The notes beneath the pieces were generated by a model. It was not told where the DNA came from. It saw only the letters and a list, made by a program, of their open reading frames with translations, and searched no databases. From assembly GCF_002706375.1 (NCBI RefSeq), contig NZ_CP017706.1, positions 868,001 to 932,000 on the forward strand: a stretch of DNA of 64,000 nt, in the 5' to 3' direction. The stretch comes from Lactobacillus amylovorus DSM 20531 (lineage in GTDB: Bacteria; Bacillota; Bacilli; Lactobacillales; Lactobacillaceae). The stretch's first letter is position 1. The number at the start of each line of letters is the position of its first letter. The translations under genes were made by a program, and so were the position numbers. Positions 9,143 to 17,581 of this stretch are shown one piece after another.

Positions 9143-9967
9143 ATGCCGAACCAATATCATAATTTCAACAATCAAAATCTCGAAAGCCATATTCTATTTT
9201 ATGGTGAGCAAGCTTGTCAGCCTGATGAATACTTCGAAGGCAATAATTTGCGCAAAAACGATGTCCTCTATTACATCATGTCGGGTAAAGGCACTTTTAC
9301 TTCAAGCGGCCACCACTCAGTCAAATTAAAAGAAGGCGACCTATTCTACATTCCACGTAGTCAAACCTGCTACTTTCAAGCAGATCATGATGAACCATGG
9401 CAGTATTTCTGGATTGGGTTAGCCGGTCCTGGCACTAACCAGATGATTAAGGCTTCTAATTTGCCTAATAAAAACTTTTTGCGACAGATTCAGAACACTA
9501 AGTTCTTCACGACTTTACATAAAATCTACGGCATTTTAAACAAGAAGACCTCGCTACTTAATAACATTCAAATCGCCTCTCTCACCTATCAGCTCTTCTA
9601 TCACCTCGTCAACGAATTTCCTGATCACCCACCGGTTCGCAAGACACCTAAAGTCGATCAATACCAGATCGCTATTGATTATTTGAACAAAAACTACACC
9701 GACCCTACTTGCAACATCGTGGAGCTCTGCAACCGGCTTGGCGTTTCGCGTAGTTTTTTGTATGCCCTATTTAGAAAGAATACCAAGATTTCGCCGCAAA
9801 AATATCTGATGCAATTGCGGATGGAGGCCGCTAAGAAGGAGTTGCAAAATACTACGCATAATTTAAAGCAAATCGCGCATACGGTCGGCTACGGCGACGA
9901 ATTCACCTTCTCCAAGGCATTTAAACGATATAGCGGCGTCAGTCCTAACGTATTTCGTGGAAATTAA
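9143..9967 (+). CDS. AraC-family transcriptional regulator with N-terminal cupin
   Basis: The product has 274 residues. Residues about 35-95 form a cupin/AraC ligand-binding domain (VKLKEGDLFYIPRSQTCYFQ). The C-terminal 100 residues hold the double helix-turn-helix, with NIVELCNRLGVSRSFLYALF and the second motif IAHTVGYGDEFTFSKAFKRYSGVSP. GAGGAAAAT directly before the ATG is the ribosome site. Such proteins usually control sugar-uptake or glycosidase genes, but the neighbours here (a broken channel gene and pepD) give no clear target. pepD follows 60 bp downstream and seems to have its own promoter (TACAAT near 9983). Confidence 0.88.
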   Translation: MPNQYHNFNNQNLESHILFYGEQACQPDEYFEGNNLRKNDVLYYIMSGKGTFTSSGHHSVKLKEGDLFYIPRSQTCYFQADHDEPWQYFWIGLAGPGTNQMIKASNLPNKNFLRQIQNTKFFTTLHKIYGILNKKTSLLNNIQIASLTYQLFYHLVNEFPDHPPVRKTPKVDQYQIAIDYLNKNYTDPTCNIVELCNRLGVSRSFLYALFRKNTKISPQKYLMQLRMEAAKKELQNTTHNLKQIAHTVGYGDEFTFSKAFKRYSGVSPNVFRGN

Positions 9968-10027
9968 TGTCTTTTTTGCATACAATATTAATATGAAGTA
10001 AATCTTATCTAGTAAAGGAATGATCAA

Positions 10028-11452
10028 ATGAAACAAACAGAATGTACTACTATCTTAGTTGGTAAAAAAGCAACTATTGATGGTTCAACTATGATCGCTC
10101 GTAGTGAAGACGGTGGTCGTGTTATTATCCCTGAAGGCTTCAAGGTAGTTAACCCAGAAGACCAACCTAAGCACTACACTAGCGTTATCAGCAAGCAAAA
10201 GATCGACGACGAAGATTTAGCTGCAACTCCTCTTCGTTACACCTCTGCACCTGATGTTTCAGGTAAAAACGGTATTTGGGGCGCAGCTGGTATCAACGCT
10301 GAAAACATTGCGATGACTGCTACTGAAACTATCACTACCAACTCACGCATCCAAGGCGTTGACCCACTTCTTGACCCATCAGAAGGCGGTTTAGGTGAAG
10401 AAGATTTTGTTACTTTAACTCTTCCATACTTACACTCAGCTTTTGACGGTGTTAAGCGTGTAGGTTACCTTGTTGAAAAATACGGTACCTACGAAATGAA
10501 CGGTATGGCCTTCTCAGACAAGGACAACATTTGGTACCTTGAAACTATCGGTGGCCACCACTGGATCGCACGTCGCATCCCTGACGATGCTTACGTTATC
10601 GCACCAAATCGTTTGAACATCGATGAATTCGACTTCGATGACACTGACAACTTCGCTGCAGCAAGCGACTTGAAGGACTTAATCAGTGAATACCACTTGA
10701 ACCCAGACCGTGAAGGCTACAACATGCGTCACATCTTTGGTTCATCAACTATCAAGGATGCTCACTACAACAACCCACGTGCTTGGTACATCCACAACTA
10801 CTTCGACCCAGACTTCGGTGGCACTCCTGCTGACCAAGATCAACCATTTATTTGCCACGCAAATCGTTTGATCTCAATCGAAGACATCAAGTGGGCTGAA
10901 AGTTCACACTACCAAGACACTCCATACGATGCATATGGTGATCAAGGTACTCCTGAACAAAAGAAGACCTTCCGTCCAATCGGTATCAACAGAAACTTCG
11001 AAACTCACATTTTGCAAATCAGAAACGACGTTCCTGCAGAAATCGCTGGTGTTCAATGGTTGGCATTTGGTCCAAACACCTTCAATTCAATGGTGCCATT
11101 CTATACCAACGTAACTACTACTCCAGAAAGCTTCCAAACTACTCCTAAGTTCAACTTGAACAAGATCTTCTGGCTTAACAAGTTGACTGCACAACTTGGC
11201 GACACCAACTACCGTGTATACGGCGAACTTGAAGATACCTTTGAACAAAAGAGTTTGGCACAATGCCACAAGATCCAACACGACACTGACAAGGAAGTTA
11301 AGGATCTTTCAGGTAAGGAATTACAAGATAAACTTATTGCAGCTAACCAAAAGATGGCTGACACCGTTTACAACAACACTGTTGAACTTCTTGGTCAAAT
11401 GGTTGACGAAGGTCACGGCTTGATGACTTTGAAGTACGACTTGCTCGATTAG
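10028..11452 (+). CDS. pepD: C69-family dipeptidase
   Basis: A cytoplasmic dipeptidase of 474 residues, matching lactobacillus PepD. The N-terminus MKQTECTTILVGKKAT carries Cys6, the probable nucleophile exposed by removal of the short leader, as in the N-terminal-nucleophile C69 family. ARSEDGG and the later GYNMRH region fit the family. AAAGGAATGATCAA precedes the ATG. Codon use is clean and strongly biased, as for an abundant protein. It releases free amino acids from dipeptides, completing the work of the Opp system and C1 peptidases elsewhere in this window. Confidence 0.93.
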   Translation: MKQTECTTILVGKKATIDGSTMIARSEDGGRVIIPEGFKVVNPEDQPKHYTSVISKQKIDDEDLAATPLRYTSAPDVSGKNGIWGAAGINAENIAMTATETITTNSRIQGVDPLLDPSEGGLGEEDFVTLTLPYLHSAFDGVKRVGYLVEKYGTYEMNGMAFSDKDNIWYLETIGGHHWIARRIPDDAYVIAPNRLNIDEFDFDDTDNFAAASDLKDLISEYHLNPDREGYNMRHIFGSSTIKDAHYNNPRAWYIHNYFDPDFGGTPADQDQPFICHANRLISIEDIKWAESSHYQDTPYDAYGDQGTPEQKKTFRPIGINRNFETHILQIRNDVPAEIAGVQWLAFGPNTFNSMVPFYTNVTTTPESFQTTPKFNLNKIFWLNKLTAQLGDTNYRVYGELEDTFEQKSLAQCHKIQHDTDKEVKDLSGKELQDKLIAANQKMADTVYNNTVELLGQMVDEGHGLMTLKYDLLD

Positions 11453-11475
11453 TAAAAAAATAAATTTTAGATAAT

Positions 11476-11509
11476 AAAAATCGCATGGCGAATGTCATGC
11501 GATTTTTTT
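11476..11509 (+). terminator. pepD terminator
   Basis: AAATCGCATG and CATGCGATTT pair around GCGAATGT and run into TTTTTTT. It lies 25 bp after the pepD stop. Confidence 0.85.
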
Positions 11510-11510
11510 G

Positions 11511-11545
11511 TACAAAAAAGACGAAACAGCCTACCCTGCTGTTCC
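11511..11545 (-). terminator. murA terminator
   Basis: On the minus strand AACAGC and GCTGTT pair around a seven-base loop, followed by TCGTCTTTTTTG. It sits 50 bp after the murA stop and back to back with the pepD terminator. Confidence 0.6.
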
Positions 11546-11594
11546 GCCACAATATATGATTTTGCTAATCTAAAATAATTATGCAAGTCCTGCT

Positions 11595-12890
11595 TTAGAT
11601 ATTATCTAAAATGCCGGGAACGGAAGGGTCATCTTTGATACTCACATCAGCACCAAGTTGACGCAACTTCTCTTCGACACGGTCATATCCACGCAAGATA
11701 TTACCTGCCTTGTCGATTATCGTTGTTCCTGCAGCCATTAAACCTGCAATCATTAAACATGCACCTGCTCTAATTTCACCGGCAGTTACTTCTGCACCGT
11801 GAAGTTGAGGGGTTGGATGAGCCAAGATAATATTATCTTCAACCTTAATGTTAGCACCCATCTTTTGCAATTGCGCAATATGACCAATTCGCTTTGGATA
11901 AATGTTATCGATCACTACGCCTTCACCAGACTTAGCGGTCAAAAGAAGTGGCGTAATTGGCTGTTGTAAATCTGTCGCAAAACCTGGATAAACATCAGTC
12001 TTAACTTGCACCATCTTCAAATCACCGGCTGGGTACACATAAAGTGAATCTTCATCCGCATCAATAACAACGCCCATTTCCTCTACCTTAGCTAGGTATG
12101 AATCAAGGTGTTCCTCAATAATATTATGAATACGAATGCCATTGCCGATGCATGCAGCAAGCGATACATAAGTACCTGCTTCAATTCGATCAGGAATAAT
12201 TGTATGTGGAATTTGTGCCTTAAGCATGTCCACACCTTCAATTCTGATTGAGTCAGTACCTGCACCACGAATAACTGCCCCCATGTTGTTCAAGAAGGTA
12301 GCTAAATCAATGATTTCTGGTTCTTTGGCTGCATTTTCAATAATAGTTTGGCCTTGCGCAGTCACACTGGCCATAATAATATTCATCGTAGCACCAACGG
12401 ATGGCATCTTAAGGTGAATCTTCGCACCATGCAAGCCATCTTCAGGAGCCGTAATTATAATTTGATCATTTTCATTTTTTACGCTGGCGCCTAAGGCTTC
12501 AAAGCCCTTAATATGTTGGTCAATAGGACGTGGTCCAATATCGTCACCACCAGGGAAGCCCACAACTGCTTTGCCAAATCGACCAAGAAGTGCACCCATA
12601 AAGTAATATGAAGCACGCAAACTCTTAATCTTACCAGTTGGCAAAGGACTCATCTTAATATCGGTTGGATCAATGCGCAAAGTTGTCTCTCCGAAGTCAC
12701 AATGCACATCCATCTCACTCAACAAGTCCATCAAGTTAACAACATCAGCAATTCTTGGGACGCCTTCCAAAGTTACCGGTGTTCTAGACAAAATCGATGC
12801 CGGAATCAATGCAACAGTTGAGTTCTTAGCTCCACCAATCCAAACATCACCCTGCAGGGGCTTTCCACCATGAATAATCATCTGCTTCAT
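11595..12890 (-). CDS. murA: UDP-N-acetylglucosamine 1-carboxyvinyltransferase (MurA paralogue with Asp at the catalytic Cys position)
   Basis: MurA adds enolpyruvate from PEP to UDP-GlcNAc, the first committed step of peptidoglycan synthesis. I place the start at the ATG at 12890 (431 residues; MKQMIIHGGKPLQG), because AAAAGGA lies about 11 nt upstream; a TTG ten codons earlier has no ribosome site. K22-N23 in GGAKNS, ASYYFMGALLGRFG and the EPSP-synthase repeats are present. At the loop that normally reads PGGCxIGxRP this protein has PGGDDIGPRP, so the usual Cys is D116. MurA with Asp here is known to be active and fosfomycin-insensitive in other bacteria. Firmicutes often carry two MurA paralogues; whether this is the only one cannot be told from the window. 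Confidence 0.93.
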   Translation of the reverse strand: MKQMIIHGGKPLQGDVWIGGAKNSTVALIPASILSRTPVTLEGVPRIADVVNLMDLLSEMDVHCDFGETTLRIDPTDIKMSPLPTGKIKSLRASYYFMGALLGRFGKAVVGFPGGDDIGPRPIDQHIKGFEALGASVKNENDQIIITAPEDGLHGAKIHLKMPSVGATMNIIMASVTAQGQTIIENAAKEPEIIDLATFLNNMGAVIRGAGTDSIRIEGVDMLKAQIPHTIIPDRIEAGTYVSLAACIGNGIRIHNIIEEHLDSYLAKVEEMGVVIDADEDSLYVYPAGDLKMVQVKTDVYPGFATDLQQPITPLLLTAKSGEGVVIDNIYPKRIGHIAQLQKMGANIKVEDNIILAHPTPQLHGAEVTAGEIRAGACLMIAGLMAAGTTIIDKAGNILRGYDRVEEKLRQLGADVSIKDDPSVPGILDNI

Positions 12891-12950
12891 TGGCGAAAAC
12901 AAATCCTTTTCTACTTTCAATTAATCATAATAATGTTAAAGGATATTCGC

Positions 12951-12987
12951 AAAAAAAACAAGAGCTGAGGCCCTCAGTTCTTGTTTT
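12951..12987 (-). terminator. pyrG terminator
   Basis: On the minus strand AAAACAAGAACTGAGG pairs with CCTCAGCTCTTGTTTT, followed by TTTT, between pyrG and murA. Confidence 0.85.
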
Positions 12988-13019
12988 CTTAAGATTTTGT
13001 ATAATTCAAATCTATTATT

Positions 13020-14639
13020 CTAGAATTTTTCAGCTGGAAGACCACTAGCTGCACCAATAAATGACTTGAACAAGCCTTCTGGACGTTGTGGACGGCTCAA
13101 GAATTCTGGGTGGTATTGAGCTGCGATGAAGAACTTCTTCTTTGGCAATTCAATAATTTCAACTAAGCGGTTGTCTGGTGAAACACCTGAGAAGACCATA
13201 CCGGCCTTTTCAAATGCGTCACGGTACTTGTTGTTAAATTCGAAACGATGACGGTGACGTTCTTGAATAACATCTTGGTCGTCGTAAGCTTCACGAGTCT
13301 TAGTACCCTTCTTAAGAGTAGCTGGGTAAAGACCTAAACGTAAAGTACCACCAATATTTTCTTCGTCACGCTTGTCAGCCATGATGTCGATAATGTTGTT
13401 CTTGCAGTCTGGTTCAGCTTCTGCAGAGTTGGCATCTTCAAGGTGCAATACGTCACGGGCAAATTCAACACTAGCCATTTGCATACCCAAGCAAATACCT
13501 AAGAATGGGATATCATTTTCACGAGCGTACTTGATAGCAGTGATCATACCTTCAAGACCACGAGTACCAAAACCACCAGGAACGATTAAACCATCTGAAC
13601 TCTTCATGATTTCTGCAATGTTGTCTTCAGTTACATCTTCAGCTTGAACCTTATCAACTTCAATCTTAGTGTTGTAAAGGTAACCTGCGTGTTGCAAAGC
13701 GTCAGTAACTGAAATGTAGGCATCTTCAAGTTCTACATACTTACCTACTAAAGTAATCTTAGTCTTGTGCTTCAGGCTCTTAGCACGTTCGTCAAGCTTC
13801 TTCCAAGCTTCCATGTCAGCTTCTGGCTTTGGACTTTCAAGGTGCAAGAAGTCACAAACTTTTTGATCCATTCCTTGCTTTTGGAAAGCCAAAGGCACAT
13901 CGAACAATGAAGGAGCATCAATTGATTCAATGATTCGGTCAACAGGAACATCGGTGAAGGTTGAGATCTTGTCCTTGTGTTCTTGGTCGATTGGCTCTTC
14001 CGCACGAAGAACAAGCATGTTTGGTTGAATACCGATGCTGCGAAGTTCTGCAACTGAATGTTGAGTTGGCTTAGTCTTCATTTCATGAGCTGCGTGAAGA
14101 AGTGGTACTAAAGTACAGTGAATGTACATTACGTTGTCTTCACCAACTTCACGACGCATTTGACGAATAGCTTCCATGAATGGAGTTGATTCGATATCAC
14201 CCACAGTACCACCAATTTCTGAAATGATTACGTCAGAATCAGTAGTAAGAGCTGCACGCATGATCTTCTTCTTGATCATGTCAGTAATATGAGGAATTAC
14301 TTGAACTGTTGCACCATGGTAGTCACCACGACGTTCTTTTTCCAAAACCTCTTGGTAAATCTTACCAGTAGTTACGTTAGAGTACTTGCTAGTTCTAACG
14401 TCTACGATTCTTTCATAGTGACCTAAATCAAGGTCTGCTTCTGTACCATCGTCGGTAACATAAACTTCACCGTGTTGGTATGGGTTCATTGTACCTGGGT
14501 CAATGTTGATGTATGGGTCAAACTTTTGCATGGTTACCTTTAAACCACGATTCTTGAGAAGTCGACCTAGACTTGATGCAGTAATACCCTTACCAAGTGA
14601 AGATACGACACCGCCAGTTACGAAGATGTATTTTGTCAT
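13020..14639 (-). CDS. pyrG: CTP synthase
   Basis: PyrG aminates UTP to CTP using glutamine and ATP. It has 539 residues, the family length. Residues 1-270 form the synthetase domain ([14 protein letters not shown]-loop, [23 protein letters not shown]). The C-terminal glutamine amidotransferase has [15 protein letters not shown] with the nucleophilic Cys, and the His/Glu of [23 protein letters not shown] precedes the ATG. The leader upstream carries a promoter starting at GGGC and a terminator, the arrangement of CTP-sensed attenuation (see 14671-14752). rpoE lies just upstream, as in other Firmicutes. Confidence 0.98.
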   Translation of the reverse strand: MTKYIFVTGGVVSSLGKGITASSLGRLLKNRGLKVTMQKFDPYINIDPGTMNPYQHGEVYVTDDGTEADLDLGHYERIVDVRTSKYSNVTTGKIYQEVLEKERRGDYHGATVQVIPHITDMIKKKIMRAALTTDSDVIISEIGGTVGDIESTPFMEAIRQMRREVGEDNVMYIHCTLVPLLHAAHEMKTKPTQHSVAELRSIGIQPNMLVLRAEEPIDQEHKDKISTFTDVPVDRIIESIDAPSLFDVPLAFQKQGMDQKVCDFLHLESPKPEADMEAWKKLDERAKSLKHKTKITLVGKYVELEDAYISVTDALQHAGYLYNTKIEVDKVQAEDVTEDNIAEIMKSSDGLIVPGGFGTRGLEGMITAIKYARENDIPFLGICLGMQMASVEFARDVLHLEDANSAEAEPDCKNNIIDIMADKRDEENIGGTLRLGLYPATLKKGTKTREAYDDQDVIQERHRHRFEFNNKYRDAFEKAGMVFSGVSPDNRLVEIIELPKKKFFIAAQYHPEFLSRPQRPEGLFKSFIGAASGLPAEKF

Positions 14640-14670
14640 TTTCTGCTCCTTTATTATTTATCCTTCAAAC

Positions 14671-14697
14671 AAAAAAGCTCCCTCAAGTTAGGGAGCT
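14671..14697 (-). terminator. pyrG leader attenuator
   Basis: AGCTCCCT and AGGGAGCT form an eight-pair stem with a six-base loop, followed by TTTTTT, about 20-40 nt into the pyrG leader. The pyrimidine-rich 5' arm can pair with extra G residues added at the transcript start, which would prevent terminator formation. Confidence 0.85.
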
Positions 14698-14708
14698 AAA
14701 CGCACATA

Positions 14709-14752
14709 GGGTGCCCAAGAAAAATACTATCTGCTTTTTCTTCTTAAGTCAA
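14709..14752 (-). promoter_or_regulatory. pyrG promoter with GGGC initiation site
   Basis: On the minus strand TTGACT (14752-14747), a 17-nt spacer and TAGTAT (14729-14724) are followed after seven nt by GGGCACCC beginning at 14716. A +1 of GGGC is the initiation sequence that in B. subtilis and L. lactis pyrG permits reiterative G addition when CTP is scarce. Confidence 0.8.
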
Positions 14753-14764
14753 GCGTCAAGCAAA

Positions 14765-15319
14765 TTAATTATCTTCTTCGTCATCATCGTCATCGTTTAA
14801 TTGTGACAATTGACCTTCGATACCGTCTGGCAATACGTCATCAGTATCATCGTTATCTTCATCGTAATCAGAATCGTCGTCGTCGTAGTCGTCATCGCTA
14901 TCATCAGCAGTGGCATCTAAGTCGTCTTCTGGGTCGTCATTGTCGTAGTCGATGATGTCATCGTCACCAGTTGCACTGGCTAAGAAGGCATTAACCTTCT
15001 TGTGGTGCTTACGTGCATCGTCTTCGTCTTCATCTTCTGGGTGGTTAACTTCTTCGTCAACTGATTCGTATGGGAACCATGAGCGAAGTGCCCAAACATT
15101 TTCACCCATGGAAATAAATTCACCATCGGTGTTCATGTCAGTATAGAATTGTGGCAAACGTTCACGAATTTCTTCGTCACTCTTGTTCAAGTATTTTTGT
15201 ACGGCATTAACAATATCGGCAAATGCCATTCTCTTACCATTATCTTCCAAAATTGCACGAGCAACTTCGATCATTGATAATTCGTCGCGGTTTTTGTCTT
15301 TAAATTTGTCTAATCCCAC
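14765..15319 (-). CDS. rpoE: DNA-directed RNA polymerase subunit delta
   Basis: RpoE is a Firmicutes-specific polymerase subunit that speeds RNA release and recycling. It has 184 residues. The N-terminal half is a folded HARE-HTH domain ([26 protein letters not shown]). The C-terminal half is a disordered tail made almost only of Asp and Glu, encoded by a run of GAT/GAC/GAA codons that looks like a microsatellite. The start is GTG with GAGAGG upstream. It precedes pyrG, the conserved order. Confidence 0.96.
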   Translation of the reverse strand: MGLDKFKDKNRDELSMIEVARAILEDNGKRMAFADIVNAVQKYLNKSDEEIRERLPQFYTDMNTDGEFISMGENVWALRSWFPYESVDEEVNHPEDEDEDDARKHHKKVNAFLASATGDDDIIDYDNDDPEDDLDATADDSDDDYDDDDSDYDEDNDDTDDVLPDGIEGQLSQLNDDDDDEEDN

Positions 15320-15365
15320 AGCTGTACGTCCTCTCTTTTACAATCTTTACTATTCTACTAGGCGT

Positions 15366-15767
15366 TTAAGTAAAAATCAACGTGACTGCATAGTTACCTA
15401 TTAAGTATAGTCCATTAAAGAGGTCATATTCAACCCGAAGTTTATGAGAACCTTCATCTTCTGTGTATTCGAGCAGGTTGGTCACGCTGACCATATCCAT
15501 TTGTCTGCCTTCAACTACATAACGGCAGCTCTCCTTTTCACCGGGAACAAACTTCATGAACGAGTAGTTGTTGTGATCAACGCCTCGTCTGATCAACAAT
15601 TTGTCGTCCTTTAAAAGCACTTTGACGGGAATTGCACCCTCTTCAGCGTAGGAAATGCGAATAATGTCCCCGTCTTCGGTCATATTTCCTGGTGCTGTTC
15701 TGGTAAAAGTTTCAGTATCGTTATCTTGAGTAATTTTGCTAGTTAAATTGATTGTAATATCAGTCAC
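15366..15767 (-). CDS. DUF1934 domain-containing protein
   Basis: A small beta-rich cytoplasmic protein of unknown function, often found near rpoE or argS in lactobacilli. I choose the GTG at 15767 (133 residues, VTDITINLTSKITQD), because GGAAGGGATGAG lies just upstream and this matches the usual family start; the longer frame adds 28 residues without a ribosome site. Conserved-looking features are the N-terminal strand, IRRGVDHNNYSFMKF and the C-terminal GLYLIGNYAVTL. It resembles the calycin-like YwiB fold by length and pattern. Confidence 0.8.
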   Translation of the reverse strand: MTDITINLTSKITQDNDTETFTRTAPGNMTEDGDIIRISYAEEGAIPVKVLLKDDKLLIRRGVDHNNYSFMKFVPGEKESCRYVVEGRQMDMVSVTNLLEYTEDEGSHKLRVEYDLFNGLYLIGNYAVTLIFT

Positions 15768-15875
15768 ACTCTCATCCCTTCCGTTAAGCACTTCAGACAC
15801 ATCTTTGCTATAATTTATATAGGTATACTCTATTTTAATATATTTTTTCAAAAATTAAATTAACAAGCTTGGTGA

Positions 15876-17246
15876 ATGTTTATGGCAAGATTTCAAAGTG
15901 AAAAACTAAAACAAGAAGTTGTACTCCGTGACCCGGTGCACGGCTACATCCATATTGAAGATAAAGTTATCTTCGATATCGTAAAATCAAAAGAATTCCA
16001 GCGGATGCGCAGAATTAAGCAGCTTGGACCTGTCAGCTATGTCTTTCCTGGGGCAACGCACACCAGATTTGAACATAACTTGGGCGTTTATGAATTAACG
16101 CGCCGCATCTGCGATATCTTCGCAAAGAAATATCCTTCGATAATACCAGGAGACGGCCTCTGGGACGATGATAACCGTCTGTTAGTAGAATGTGCTGGTC
16201 TGCTTCACGACATCGGCCACGGTCCTTATTCGCACACATTCGAGCACCTTTTTGGCACCAACCACGAAAAGATTGGGCAAAAGATCATCAAGGATCCTAA
16301 TACTGAAATCAACAAGGCATTAAAACAAGTTGCGCCCAACTTTCCTGAACAAGTTGCTAGCGTAATTGCTAAAACTTACCCTAACCCTCAAGTAGTTAAG
16401 ATAATTTCAAGTCAGGCTGATGCCGACAGAATGGACTACTTGCAACGTGATGCCTACTTCACTGGCGTTAACTACGGACGCTTTGATTTGTCCCACATTT
16501 TGCGCGTGATTCGCCCATACCAAGGTGGCATTTGCTTTACCAATAACGGGATGCACGCGGTAGAAGACTATATCGTGTCACGTTACCAAATGTACCAACA
16601 AGTCTACTTCCACCGCGTTGGTCGTTCAATGGAAGTTATCTTGCACCACTTGCTTGAACGTGCTCAAGACATTTACAAAGAAGGCAATTTAAAAGTTACA
16701 CCAAGTTTGGCCAAGTTTTTGGCTGGCAACTGGACGCTTGAAGACTACTTAAAGTTAGACGACGGCGTCATGGAAACTAACTTCTTGATGTGGACAGAAG
16801 CACAAGATCCCATTTTATCTGATTTAGCCAAGCGCTATTTATACAGAAAGCCACTCGCTAGCGTCAGAATCGATGAAGAAACTAAGAACTTGTTGCCAAA
16901 ATTGAAGAATTTGATCAAGCAAGCCGGCTTCAACCCAGATTACTACACCGCTACTAACTCAGCTTTTGACGAACCCTACGATGCTTACAAGCCTACTGGT
17001 AAAAATGCCAACAGCCAAATTGAAATCATGCAAGATGATGGTAGCTTAATCGAATTATCGCAATTAAGTCCATTGGTTTGCGCCTTAAACGGTACCTTCC
17101 AAGGTGACGAGCGTTTCTTCTTCCCTAAGACAATGTTGTCTAACAACGAAGATCAACCTCAAATCTTTGAACCACTTTATGAACAATTTCAAAAATATAT
17201 TAAAAATGGTGCATTAAGGTACTTAAGAAGACCTAGAAAAAAGTAG
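15876..17246 (+). CDS. HD-domain phosphohydrolase (YwfO/dGTPase-like)
   Basis: The product has 456 residues. The HD metal site is clear: H in HTRFEHNLGV (about 62), HD in LLHDIGHGPYSH (about 112) and the distal D in SQADADRMDYLQRDAYFTGV (about 187-189). That set marks the dNTP triphosphohydrolase-like branch, which hydrolyses (d)NTPs and may be allosteric. The start may be ATG 15876 or ATG 15882; neither has a strong ribosome site. A small gene follows 29 bp downstream on the same strand. The exact nucleotide substrate cannot be told from sequence. Confidence 0.9.
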   Translation: MFMARFQSEKLKQEVVLRDPVHGYIHIEDKVIFDIVKSKEFQRMRRIKQLGPVSYVFPGATHTRFEHNLGVYELTRRICDIFAKKYPSIIPGDGLWDDDNRLLVECAGLLHDIGHGPYSHTFEHLFGTNHEKIGQKIIKDPNTEINKALKQVAPNFPEQVASVIAKTYPNPQVVKIISSQADADRMDYLQRDAYFTGVNYGRFDLSHILRVIRPYQGGICFTNNGMHAVEDYIVSRYQMYQQVYFHRVGRSMEVILHHLLERAQDIYKEGNLKVTPSLAKFLAGNWTLEDYLKLDDGVMETNFLMWTEAQDPILSDLAKRYLYRKPLASVRIDEETKNLLPKLKNLIKQAGFNPDYYTATNSAFDEPYDAYKPTGKNANSQIEIMQDDGSLIELSQLSPLVCALNGTFQGDERFFFPKTMLSNNEDQPQIFEPLYEQFQKYIKNGALRYLRRPRKK

Positions 17247-17274
17247 AATATAAGGTGAAAGTGAGGTATTTGTT

Positions 17275-17538
17275 ATGAACAATGATGTAAGAACTCAAAT
17301 CAACCCAGAGGATGAACCAAAACGTGCTGAAAAGAGTGGCTACACTCAAGTGAAAGACCTGATGAACACTATTCACGGCTACTGCATGGATTACACTAAT
17401 GCATCTTTCAAATTTATCCATGAAAATAAGGATTTAGTCAAAGATATTGTCGACATTAGTTGTAAGACAGCAATGGTCGCTTGTGTTGCGGCAGCTAGCG
17501 TAAGCATTGCTAAGTTCATGTCAGACGTTAAAAAATAA
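17275..17538 (+). CDS. Small hypothetical protein
   Basis: The frame has 87 codons and a probable ribosome site (GTGAGG) about ten nt before the ATG. The N-terminus is charged (INPEDEPKRAEKSG). The C-terminus has one hydrophobic helix, TAMVACVAAASVSIAKFM, which could be a membrane anchor or a buried helix. It is followed at once by a strong terminator and sits behind the HD gene, probably co-transcribed. I do not recognise a family. Confidence 0.65.
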   Translation: MNNDVRTQINPEDEPKRAEKSGYTQVKDLMNTIHGYCMDYTNASFKFIHENKDLVKDIVDISCKTAMVACVAAASVSIAKFMSDVKK

Positions 17539-17549
17539 GTAGATCAAAA

Positions 17550-17581
17550 TAGCCTAGTTCAAACGAACTAGGCTGTTTTTT
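17550..17581. terminator. Bidirectional terminator
   Basis: AGCCTAGTTC and GAACTAGGCT pair around AAAC, followed by GTTTTTT on the plus strand. It separates the HD gene unit from the convergent ROK gene. Confidence 0.9.

Noticed and set aside
13372-13647. Plus-strand 91-codon frame inside pyrG
   Set aside because: It is a shadow of the strongly biased pyrG codons, with no ribosome site; similar frames lie opposite metG, mgtA, glmU and the opp genes and were left out for the same reason.
14765-15060. Trinucleotide-like repeats in rpoE as a microsatellite or phase-variation tract
   Set aside because: They encode the normal Asp/Glu tail of the delta subunit, and units are in frame and irregular.
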